Positions 1 to 5,885 of a stretch of DNA of 8,883 nucleotides are shown here, piece after piece (position 1 is the first letter of the stretch; every line of letters begins with the position of its first letter). Origin of the DNA: Thermoprotei archaeon (GTDB lineage: Archaea; Thermoproteota; Thermoprotei; Thermofilales; B15-G2); assembly GCA_003649445.1 (NCBI GenBank), contig QMRV01000074.1:1-8883 (forward strand), given 5' to 3'. Both the position numbers and the translations under genes were made by a program. The notes beneath the pieces were generated by a model. It was not told the origin of the DNA and made no database searches. It saw nothing but the letters and a program-made list of their open reading frames with translations.

Positions 1-117
1 GTAACATAACTCCTAGTATCTCCAAAGAAACTATAATCTAAATTTAATCTCCTTTGAAGTATTAATTTCCTAATATGAGGGCAGCTCCTAGGTCTTATAG
101 AGATTTATTGAGAAATG

Positions 118-127
118 TTAATAAATA
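118..127 (+). promoter_or_regulatory. Probable archaeal TATA box for the oxidoreductase gene
   Basis: An AT-only stretch, TTAATAAATA, lies 29-38 bases before the ATG at 156. With usual archaeal spacing, transcription would start near 145-150 and leave a leader of only about 10 bases. There is no strong Shine-Dalgarno sequence in that leader, only a weak GTGA at 146-149. The first 155 bases hold no gene that I can support. Confidence 0.4.
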
Positions 128-155
128 CATTAAGAACACTGTTTAGTGACCGAAA

Positions 156-1517
156 ATGAAAGATACATATGACGTGATAATAATTGGTGGTGGTGCTGCA
201 GGATATACCGCAGCTTTAACCTTAAGAACACTACGTAGTGATCTGGACGTCCTCTTAATTAGAGCTGACGAGAGAGTTCAGGTACCCTGTGCAATCCCTT
301 ATTTAGCTGCAACACTTGAAACTTGTGATAAAAATATCCTTCCAGATGAACCTTTGAAAAAACTTGGAGTTGAAATTGTTGTAGATGAAGTTTTAAATAT
401 AAATAGAGAAGCTAAAACTATTGAAACTGCTAAAGGCTTAAAGTTTAAATATAGAAAACTTATCCTGGCTACAGGTTCGACACCCTCTACTCCACCGATA
501 AAGGGAATAAATCTTAAGGGCGTTTATAAAATTATAAAGAAATGGGAGATTCTTCAAGAACTACAAAAAGCTGTTAGGAAAGCTGAAAAAATTGTTATTA
601 TTGGTGGAGGATTTATAGGCGTAGAACTTGCAGACGACCTAAGTAACCTAAAAAAGGATGTAACTATTATTGAAATTCTGTCTCACTGCTTACTTTTAAA
701 CTTCGATGAAGAATTTGCCGTTAAGGTTGAAGAAATCCTTAAAAGTAAAGGAGTAAAAATTATGACCAATTGTAAGGTTGAGGCTATCTTAGGTAAAGAA
801 AAAGTCGAAGCTGTTAGACTCTCAGATGGTAGAACTATTCCTGCGGATGTTGTAATTGTAACTGTTGGAGTCAGACCAAATACCAGTCTAGCTGAAAAAG
901 CGGGTTTGAAAATTGGTGAAAGAGGTATTGCCGTAGATGAATACATGAGAACAAGCGATCCAAATATCTATGCGATTGGAGACTGTGCAGAAAAACATAG
1001 CTTTTTCACAGGTACACCAACTCCTACATTACTTGCCTCTGTAGCGGCCTTTGAAGCCAGAATAGTAGCAGCAAATATAGCTGGACTTAGACTTCCTCGA
1101 ACAGTTCTTGGAGTTGTAGGAGTATTTTTAACGAAGATAGGAGGAGAAGCTTTTGGAGTTGCAGGGTTAACGGAATCTGCAGCTAAAAGAATGGGATTCG
1201 ATGTTATTACAGGAAAAGCCGAAACTGTAGATAAGCATCCTGGAACACTACCCGGAGCTAGAAAAATTGAGGTTAAATTAATCTTCAGTAAAGATGGCGG
1301 TTACCTTTTAGGTGGAGAAGCCTGCGGTGGTAGCTGTGTAGGAGAGTTTATAAACTTAATAGCTTTGGCTATTCAGAGACATATGACCCTTTATGATCTT
1401 TACACAATGCAATATGGAACTCATCCATTTCTCACACCCTCACCAATAGCATATCCAATAATAACTGCAGCATTAAACGCTTACAAAAAACTTAAAAGCC
1501 AGGGTTTATCAAGCTAA
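156..1517 (+). CDS. FAD/NAD(P)-dependent oxidoreductase, CoA-disulfide reductase / NADH oxidase type
   Basis: A 453-residue cytoplasmic flavoprotein of the pyridine nucleotide-disulfide oxidoreductase superfamily, full length for the family. An N-terminal FAD dinucleotide-binding loop (GGGAAG, 11-16) follows the first strand. The motif VPCAIPY puts a cysteine at 45, the single redox-active cysteine position of CoA-disulfide reductases and NADH oxidases. A second Rossmann loop (GGGFIG, 150-155) with Glu173 at the end of its second strand suggests NADH rather than NADPH. ATG at 105-107 and IYAIGDCAE (271-279) are the other flavin-contacting motifs. The C-terminal dimerisation domain includes HPGTLPGARK (361-370) and THPFLTPSP, both typical of archaeal members. 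Likely reactions are reduction of CoA disulfide or polysulfide, or of oxygen to peroxide or water; sequence alone does not decide. An additional Cys-x3-Cys (390, 394) lies in the dimerisation domain. No rhodanese domain is fused. The gene appears monocistronic. Confidence 0.88.
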   Translation: MKDTYDVIIIGGGAAGYTAALTLRTLRSDLDVLLIRADERVQVPCAIPYLAATLETCDKNILPDEPLKKLGVEIVVDEVLNINREAKTIETAKGLKFKYRKLILATGSTPSTPPIKGINLKGVYKIIKKWEILQELQKAVRKAEKIVIIGGGFIGVELADDLSNLKKDVTIIEILSHCLLLNFDEEFAVKVEEILKSKGVKIMTNCKVEAILGKEKVEAVRLSDGRTIPADVVIVTVGVRPNTSLAEKAGLKIGERGIAVDEYMRTSDPNIYAIGDCAEKHSFFTGTPTPTLLASVAAFEARIVAANIAGLRLPRTVLGVVGVFLTKIGGEAFGVAGLTESAAKRMGFDVITGKAETVDKHPGTLPGARKIEVKLIFSKDGGYLLGGEACGGSCVGEFINLIALAIQRHMTLYDLYTMQYGTHPFLTPSPIAYPIITAALNAYKKLKSQGLSS

Positions 1518-1535
1518 ATTTCTAAAAATATTTTC

Positions 1536-1791
1536 TCTACAAAAGAATTTGTTGAAATCGATGTTAGAGAGGAGATTTACCAGAGTTGAAAGGCTAACTT
1601 TCGTCTCCTTAATAGTCTACTGGAAATAGTCAAGGTCTTGTCGATTTACTACTAGCTCCCTCGGCAATCGAAGAATTACTAAGCTTGAATAAAGAAAACT
1701 AGGAATAAACACTAGAAAGTTATGCAAGGATAGAAGAATGGATCTTTTTCTCAAAGATTCAGAAAGACACCTAAAGGAGGGAGCGTACTAG
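1536..1791 (+). pseudogene. Probable decayed gene, possibly PaREP1/HEPN-like N-terminal half
   Basis: Protein-like sequence continues through three plus-strand frames. The first frame gives NFRLLNSLLEIVK (about 1597-1635, with an in-frame TGA just upstream at 1587). The second gives GLVDLLLAPSAIEELLSLNK (1634-1693), ending in TAG at 1700. The third gives KLGINTRKLCKDRRMDLFLK, then DSERHLKEGAY and a stop at 1789 (reading from 1696). Joined across two frame changes this resembles the start of crenarchaeal PaREP1-type proteins. In those, a helical region with an xLGI segment is followed by a helix ending in LxxGxY/P, just before the conserved Q-A-S-E-K-x-W block. That block is missing here, so the piece would be truncated. 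The frames and stops are seen directly. The family assignment is by memory of the pattern and is tentative. Confidence 0.33.
1570..1609. other. Possible RNA hairpin or terminator-like stem
   Basis: AGGAGA (1570-1575) can pair with TCTCCT (1604-1609). Inside it GAAAG (1588-1592) pairs with CTTTC (1598-1602) around a 5-base loop, leaving a 12-base bulge on one side. It lies about 50 bases after the oxidoreductase stop codon. It could shape the 3' end of that mRNA, or be incidental within the decayed gene. Confidence 0.25.
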
Positions 1792-1792
1792 A

Positions 1793-1818
1793 ATGGTACT
1801 AGTATCTACTAGTACCAT
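1793..1818. repeat. Perfect 12-base inverted repeat with 2-base loop
   Basis: ATGGTACTAGTA (1793-1804) and its exact reverse complement (1807-1818) are separated by TC. The core GTACTAG also occurs just upstream at 1785-1791. That makes two direct copies 11 bases apart (1785 and 1796) followed by an inverted copy (1809-1815), with one further inverted copy at 1911-1917. A Shine-Dalgarno-like AAAGGAGGG (1773-1781) precedes an ATG inside the left arm, but the frame closes after 13 codons. Possible roles are a protein-binding site, an element-end remnant or an RNA hairpin. None is demonstrated. Confidence 0.8.
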
Positions 1819-1874
1819 CTATACAGTGACCTAGCTCTAGACTGTACTACACCCACTTACCCTATAACCCATTC

Positions 1875-1929
1875 AGAAGCTAAGCTCTTCACTATGACTC
1901 CTAGCTGAAACTAGTACGAGCTAAAGCTT
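1875..1929. repeat. Nested inverted repeats, possible stem structure
   Basis: GAAGCT (1875-1880) pairs with AGCTTC (1924-1929). TAGCT (1902-1906) pairs with AGCTA (1919-1923) directly beside it, so the two stems would stack with one large bulge. This resembles a structured end of a mobile element in general form only; no transposase remnant is attached. Confidence 0.3.
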
Positions 1930-2024
1930 CACCAAGTACGCTTGTCTACTGAGGCTCCTAGTTAGACTGAGCACTTACCTAATATCCTTATAGAGATAGT
2001 TGTCTTCGCTTTATCTTTTGAAAA

Positions 2025-2295
2025 CTATGGGTATTTTAAAAGTTTTATTACTTCATTGAGTGTCCATATAAGTCCTATTGAGTATGTATCTGAGAGAACT
2101 TTAAGGTAGTTCACTAAGAGAGGTCTTATATCCTTGGTGCTATATTTAAGTAAAAAAGCAAGAAAGCCACTAGCTATGAAAATGCAAGCACATTTAATAA
2201 TACTCCAACATTCTATTTTCTATATTCTCTGCGCAATTTCTAATAGTAGTTATATTATTTTTCCTCTCTTGTTTTAAAATTACATGACTTTTCAC
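2025..2295 (-). pseudogene. Possible broken small gene in two overlapping frames
   Basis: On the minus strand a GTG at 2295-2293 opens a 33-codon frame (starts VKSHVILKQERK, ends NRMLEYY at 2194). A second frame is open from 2219 to the stop at 2025, containing KCACIFIASGFLAFLLKYS, KDIRPLLVNYLKVLSDTYS and WTLNEVIKLLKYP. This second frame has no start codon of its own before its hydrophobic first part. One frameshift between about 2200 and 2219 would join them into a protein of roughly 90 residues. The composition looks protein-like, but I do not recognise a family with confidence. It lies downstream of, and on the same strand as, the PHP gene. Confidence 0.22.
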
Positions 2296-2339
2296 CTCTA
2301 GCAGCCAGCGGCTTAATAGATGATGAGAAGTTTATCTGT

Positions 2340-4238
2340 TTACTGGATAGATAGTATTGCTTCTTTTAGTTTTGTTTTAGTGAAGTATGCTGGATAAATT
2401 ATGCAGTATTTTGTGTCAGCTGGTATTTTTATTGTTTTTTCGTTAGTGAGATATATTTTATGAGTCTTTAAGTCTTTTCTACTGTATATTACTATTTTGA
2501 AGGGTATTTTAGGTACTTTTATGCCGTTAACATGTGTTTCACCGGGTACTTTTAGTCCGTTTTGATAAGCTTCTACTTCTGCTATGCAGTCTTCTCTGTA
2601 GTTTAACTGAATATGGATGTCTAGTCCCTTTACGCTACTAGTATCTAGTAGATTTAGGTTAGATGATGGAGTGACATCCCATTCTATTATGCCAGCGTAG
2701 TTATCTCTGAATAGGTCTCCTCCGTACTTCCATATAGCGAAGTTTACTGGCTCAACTGTATATGTGTCGAAGCCACTTATCTTTAGCCTACCCTTGAAGT
2801 TCACAGGCTCATAGCTCTTGAATCGTGCTTTAAGAACTACACTATAGTCTTTGGTTTCTTCTATCCAGAAAAAACTGCCTCTACTATAGTTGCTTAAGTT
2901 AGGAGGCTTCATGGTTCTAATGGGCTTTGTTTTGCTGAAGAATACTTCCACTTCTCTCATGTCACCGAGCCTCAGTACTAGTTTCCTTAACTTTACTTCT
3001 GCTATCAGGTCTCGGAGCCCTGTATAGTAGATCCATATTGGACTAGACCAAGCTCTGCCTCCTGTGCGCTCAAGTACTCTCACATAATAGTAGTTGAGTC
3101 TCCGGCAAGGCTTTTCTTCATCAATATACTTAAATGAAATCGCTCTTCTAGGCCCGTATTCACGGTAAATTGCTTTGCCGTTGCGTATTAACTCTACTTT
3201 ATCTATGGGCTCATCGCTCTCTACTCTGACGCTAATTTCGGGCTTGTAGTTTGGATCTGAGACTTTTATCTCGGAGCCCATTAAGTAGTCATCAATGCTG
3301 AACTCTAGTCTCAGTCTTGTTCCTAGGACCGCGTATGCTCTTCTCTCGTAGAGCGCTCTAAATATGTCTTCTCTAGTATTGTGCTCGGCATATACTGCCG
3401 CTAGTCCTGCTCCAAAAGGATTGTATAGAAAGTACTCTACGAAACCTGTTGTAAGTGAGTTCAAGTACTTCATTTGAGGGGGCCTGTTTTTAATGATAAC
3501 TGGTCTAAATGGAGACCCAGGGTAGCAGTCGTGGGTGTCGCCGCCTCCTATAATGCCTAGCCTATATCCTTTTTCAAGTGCGTCTACTACGAAGAAGCGG
3601 GGCAGATTATCTGAAGACATACAGTACACGGGGTTTCCATAGTACTCGAAGACACCCCATATTGAAGCTATTTCAACTAGTCGATCGAACTCTGGGTCAT
3701 AGTAGCTCCAGTCTACTGGAAACTGAGTTATAGATGGATGATGAGGTATCGTAATTGCTTTAGCTTCAACTTTCCTCAAGAAGCTCCATAGATCGGCTGG
3801 ACTATAGCCTTTCGTGCTTGAAGGATATTTGCCATAGTTAACGCACCTGAATATAGGTTTGTCGTCCGTAAGGAAATAGACGTTTCTGTGTCCGTAGGCA
3901 TACGAAGTCCACTCGTATGCGCTGAAAGTAGTGAATTTTCCTGGAGAATACCATTCTGAAGCCTTCCTTCTAATAAAAGCCCACATTTCGTCGGTCATAG
4001 AGAAATCATGGTCTGTTATCGCCGCGAAATCTAGTTTAGCTTTATCTCTAGCATACTCATATAGTAAGTCGACAGACTCGTATGCATCTTTTTCCTCAAA
4101 GTAATCTCTTAGTATGCTGCCGTGAAAATAGAAGTCTTTTTCCAGCAAGTCTTTTTTACCTCTGCAAACACCACACAGCGAGAGATTTGAATGACAATGA
4201 ATATCTCCGAAAAGTAGCTTAAATTTAGAGTACTTCAC
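2340..4238 (-). CDS. PHP-domain metal-dependent hydrolase, DUF3604-like
   Basis: A 632-residue protein with an N-terminal PHP (polymerase and histidinol phosphatase) fold of about 320 residues followed by a beta-rich C-terminal region. Metal-ligand motifs appear in order: GDIHCHS (11-17), ITDHD (74-78), E109 and the following GHRNVYF (116-122), IPHHPS (164-169) and GGGDTHD (231-237). The layout, including an Ig-like segment with VELIRNGKAIY near 360, matches DUF3604-type proteins, predicted phosphoesterases or hydrolases of unknown substrate. There is no signal peptide, so it is probably cytoplasmic. Start: GTG at 4238, with a TATA-like box 20-30 bases before it, consistent with leaderless initiation; no in-frame ATG lies nearby. 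An odd feature is a small cysteine cluster (C15, C22, C25) between the first metal motif and the next helix. It follows vapC by 36 bases and may also receive read-through from it. Confidence 0.75.
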   Translation of the reverse strand: MKYSKFKLLFGDIHCHSNLSLCGVCRGKKDLLEKDFYFHGSILRDYFEEKDAYESVDLLYEYARDKAKLDFAAITDHDFSMTDEMWAFIRRKASEWYSPGKFTTFSAYEWTSYAYGHRNVYFLTDDKPIFRCVNYGKYPSSTKGYSPADLWSFLRKVEAKAITIPHHPSITQFPVDWSYYDPEFDRLVEIASIWGVFEYYGNPVYCMSSDNLPRFFVVDALEKGYRLGIIGGGDTHDCYPGSPFRPVIIKNRPPQMKYLNSLTTGFVEYFLYNPFGAGLAAVYAEHNTREDIFRALYERRAYAVLGTRLRLEFSIDDYLMGSEIKVSDPNYKPEISVRVESDEPIDKVELIRNGKAIYREYGPRRAISFKYIDEEKPCRRLNYYYVRVLERTGGRAWSSPIWIYYTGLRDLIAEVKLRKLVLRLGDMREVEVFFSKTKPIRTMKPPNLSNYSRGSFFWIEETKDYSVVLKARFKSYEPVNFKGRLKISGFDTYTVEPVNFAIWKYGGDLFRDNYAGIIEWDVTPSSNLNLLDTSSVKGLDIHIQLNYREDCIAEVEAYQNGLKVPGETHVNGIKVPKIPFKIVIYSRKDLKTHKIYLTNEKTIKIPADTKYCIIYPAYFTKTKLKEAILSIQ

Positions 4239-4257
4239 AGAGCAGACTACATCGATG

Positions 4258-4268
4258 AAAATATAATA
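4258..4268 (-). promoter_or_regulatory. Probable TATA box for the PHP hydrolase gene
   Basis: Read on the minus strand, TATTATATTTT sits 20-30 bases before the GTG at 4238, within the 36-base gap after vapC. The spacing would put the transcript start at or next to the GTG. The gene can therefore be expressed independently of vapBC. Confidence 0.4.
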
Positions 4269-4274
4269 CTTCCG

Positions 4275-4643
4275 TTATAAGTAGTAAAATTCTAGGCCGT
4301 AGTCCTTTAGCCTACTAAAATGCTTAACATTTTTTGTTAAAAGCTTTAAATCAAAAACAATTGCCGTAGTTCCAATAATTAAGTCTCTATCATCTATAAT
4401 CATAGCTTTCTTCCTTAAATCACGCCATATTTCAGAAGCCTTTACTAAAATACTGTTAGTCAGGGGTATTATAGTAAAAGATTCTTCAAGAAGCTTTTTT
4501 GCTAACTGAGGATTCTTGGTGCCTCTAATATACTCGTAAAGCGATATTACTGAAATAAAGTAGATGTTTCCTAGAGGAAGATCTAGTCTGCTCTTATAAT
4601 AGTCAATAAAAATATCTGTGTCAACTAGTATTCTCTCGCCCAT
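4275..4643 (-). CDS. vapC: VapC-type PIN-domain ribonuclease toxin
   Basis: A 122-residue single-domain PIN protein, the usual VapC size. The first acidic cluster is VDTD (D8, D10). Glu37 lies in the SLYEYIRG segment. The third acidic site is in DDRDLIIGTTA (84-94), probably D87. The fourth position, normally NxxDF, reads NVKHF (105-109); a histidine here is seen in other VapC proteins. VapC enzymes cleave RNA (often tRNA or rRNA) with Mg2+ or Mn2+ when not held by VapB. The ATG at 4643 lies inside the end of vapB (overlap 19 bases), with a GTGAG just upstream within the vapB coding sequence. This supports translational coupling and two-gene expression. No truncation is seen, so the toxin is likely functional. 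Confidence 0.85.
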   Translation of the reverse strand: MGERILVDTDIFIDYYKSRLDLPLGNIYFISVISLYEYIRGTKNPQLAKKLLEESFTIIPLTNSILVKASEIWRDLRKKAMIIDDRDLIIGTTAIVFDLKLLTKNVKHFSRLKDYGLEFYYL

Positions 4644-4834
4644 TTTCTCACTTTCACTTCATCGAACTCAGCTTCAAGAAGTTCAGCAAGCTTTTCTCTA
4701 TTCTTTTCTCTTCTCACTCGCTGAACTTCTGCAACAAGCTCCAATAAAAACTCATCCCAACTCTTATCCCCTTTAAGTGATTCAAGAGCCTGCTTAGTCT
4801 TTACGGAAATCGTTATAGTAGTCCTATAATTCAC
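4625..4834 (-). CDS. vapB: VapB-type antitoxin
   Basis: A 69-residue protein upstream of and overlapping vapC, the standard order for an antitoxin. The first part (RTTITISVKTKQALESLKG) has the strand-then-helix pattern of ribbon-helix-helix DNA-binding antitoxins. The KSWDEFLLELV segment completes the N-terminal fold. The charged helical C-terminus (VRREKNREKLAELLEAEF) and the tail VRKWAREY are the likely VapC-binding part. Start: GTG at 4834 (an in-frame stop is close upstream and no ATG is available), with TATA-like TTTATA 24-29 bases before it. VapB proteins neutralise VapC and, with it, repress their own promoter. A palindrome about 70 bases upstream (4904-4919) is a candidate site but may belong to the neighbouring gene. 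Confidence 0.8.
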   Translation of the reverse strand: MNYRTTITISVKTKQALESLKGDKSWDEFLLELVAEVQRVRREKNREKLAELLEAEFDEVKVRKWAREY

Positions 4835-4857
4835 AATTATGAATATTTAATTTAATG

Positions 4858-4863
4858 TATAAA
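4858..4863 (-). promoter_or_regulatory. Probable TATA box for vapBC
   Basis: Minus-strand TTTATA, preceded by a purine-rich CAAAG that could serve as the TFB-recognition element. It lies 24-29 bases before the vapB GTG, so the transcript would begin at or near the start codon. Confidence 0.5.
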
Positions 4864-4903
4864 CTTTGATCTGAGTATGAATTAGCTATCTGTTAAGTTA
4901 AGT

Positions 4904-4929
4904 CGTTACTTAAATAACGATACTTAAAT
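4904..4929. promoter_or_regulatory. Palindrome plus direct repeat, candidate operator
   Basis: CGTTACTTAAATAACG (4904-4919) is a 16-base palindrome with one mismatched pair. Its core TACTTAAAT (4907-4915) recurs as a direct repeat at 4921-4929, a 14-base phase. It lies in the divergent gap, about 41 bases upstream of the vapB TATA box and about 128 bases upstream of the TATA-like stretch of the ACT-V4R gene. It is a plausible binding site for a dimeric regulator. Which gene it serves is not shown by the sequence. Confidence 0.4.
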
Positions 4930-5056
4930 GTTGTGTCGCCTTAAAATATCTAATTAAACTATTTCTTATTTTTTGAACTACTATTTCTCAATCTGTAGCA
5001 CCGAAAATATTCCTTAAACTAGTATATATTGATATAAAGCCTAGCGTAAAATTTAA

Positions 5057-5066
5057 TTATATTTAA
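5057..5066 (+). promoter_or_regulatory. Probable TATA box for the first ACT-V4R gene
   Basis: TTATATTTAA lies 22-31 bases before the ATG at 5088. A GAGG at 5081-5084 sits only 3 bases before the ATG and would be too close or untranscribed for ordinary Shine-Dalgarno use, so leaderless initiation seems likely. Confidence 0.45.
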
Positions 5067-5087
5067 TCCAAGTTAATAAAGAGGCAC

Positions 5088-5885
5088 ATGGTTGAAAAAA
5101 TACTAGTACGCTATGTTCCGTGGATGCTCCATGTAGAAGGAAGAGAGCTTTGTGAATTGTGCTTCTTCGTCAAAAACGAACCTGGAGGCCTGCTTAGAGC
5201 ACTAGAGGTATTAGCCAAATACCACGTAAATATTCTGTCTACATCTGGGTACTCTCATGCATCCTGGAAATACGCTCCAATAATACTCTTTATCGATGTA
5301 TCTAATTTAAGCGAAAAAGAATTCTCTTCATTAGTTAACGAATTAGAAAGAGTAACTGGGTCTAAAGTGAGGTATAAGAAAAGTACTGTAAAAGGGTTTA
5401 TTATCGATGAGTTAAGTTTTCCGATGTATGTTGCTCCCAACATTAGGGCACTAATGCTTTCTGAAGAAGTTGTTGAGAATATGCTAAAGGGTCTTTATGA
5501 AAAATACGGTGATGTAGCCGCGTCTATTTTATATAACTTTGCTTTCGGCGGAGGAAAAGCTCTTACTGAGAAAATGCTGAAAAGACTAGAGGGAATTGAG
5601 TTAGAAAATATAGTAGCAGAGCTACTTAAGTTTCCTCAGGCCACAGGATGGTGTAAAGTAGAAATAGAGGACTTAGACTTAGCTGCTCCAAAGGCTTCGC
5701 TGAAGTTATTTAGTAGCTTTGAATGTGAAGCACTTAAATTTAGAAGAAAACCGTCGAGCCATCTCATACGAGGATACTTAAGTGGTGTTTTTACGGCTGT
5801 ACTCAAAAAACAGTATAGGTTTGTAGAAGTTAAGTGTACTGCTGTAGGGGACCCATACTGTAAACTAGTGCTCGAGAGAACCTAG
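5088..5885 (+). CDS. ACT-V4R domain protein (paralog 1), probable ligand-binding regulator
   Basis: 265 residues, cytoplasmic, two domains. Residues about 20-95 look like an ACT domain: ELCFFVKNEPGGLLRAL, with the PGG turn before helix 1, then VNILSTSGYSH on strand 2. ACT domains usually bind amino acids or related small effectors. After a linker (KGFIIDELSFPMYV), residues about 125-265 form a V4R domain: LYEKYGDVAASILYNFAFGG, then FECEAL (C213), RGYLSGVF and CTAVGDPYC (C250, C258). V4R domains bind hydrophobic small molecules or metal; the C-terminal Cys pair is typical. No helix-turn-helix or enzymatic domain is visible, so any regulatory action would need a partner. It is clearly paralogous to the gene at 7039, sharing RYxPW, KYGDVxASILYN and KPSS. 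The 3' end overlaps the convergent DUF483-like gene by 21 bases. Confidence 0.8.
   Translation: MVEKILVRYVPWMLHVEGRELCELCFFVKNEPGGLLRALEVLAKYHVNILSTSGYSHASWKYAPIILFIDVSNLSEKEFSSLVNELERVTGSKVRYKKSTVKGFIIDELSFPMYVAPNIRALMLSEEVVENMLKGLYEKYGDVAASILYNFAFGGGKALTEKMLKRLEGIELENIVAELLKFPQATGWCKVEIEDLDLAAPKASLKLFSSFECEALKFRRKPSSHLIRGYLSGVFTAVLKKQYRFVEVKCTAVGDPYCKLVLERT

Larger units (their letters stand above)
1518..2339. other. 822-base stretch without an intact gene
   Basis: This gap separates the ends of two genes that converge on it: the oxidoreductase and the PHP hydrolase. Frames on both strands are short and interrupted. Contents noted: the remains of a gene on the plus strand (1536-1791), a perfect inverted repeat (1793-1818), a stem region (1875-1929), a hairpin candidate at 1570-1609, and interrupted minus-strand frames (2025-2295). 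CTAG occurs about eight times between 1785 and 1960. I found no tRNA, C/D-box RNA, CRISPR array or intact transposase. Confidence 0.7.

Noticed and set aside
1..100. Start of a divergent minus-strand gene at the window edge
   Set aside because: A minus-strand frame is open from about 95 to 1 and reads protein-like, but it has no convincing start codon and too little sequence to judge.
465..490. GGTTCGA tRNA T-arm-like sequence
   Set aside because: It falls within a conserved ATGS-coding part of the oxidoreductase, and no acceptor or anticodon arms can be placed.
683..946. Minus-strand open frame of 87 codons inside the oxidoreductase gene
   Set aside because: It is a shadow of a well-supported gene on the other strand and has the Ser/Thr/Leu-rich composition typical of such frames.
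1800..1980. Right end of an IS200/IS605-type element or a TnpB guide RNA
   Set aside because: The stems and CTAG-rich sequence suggested it, but there is no TnpA or TnpB remnant and no clear conserved end sequence.
2315..2345. C-box-like ATGATGA suggesting a C/D guide RNA
   Set aside because: No D or D' box (CTGA) at suitable spacing.
2633..2652. CTACTAG/CTAGTAG inverted repeat similar to that at 1793
   Set aside because: It lies within the PHP coding sequence and is explained by codon choice (Leu-Asp-Thr-Ser-Ser).
5255..5443. Minus-strand open frame within the first ACT-V4R gene
   Set aside because: Antisense to a conserved domain, no family features, no promoter.
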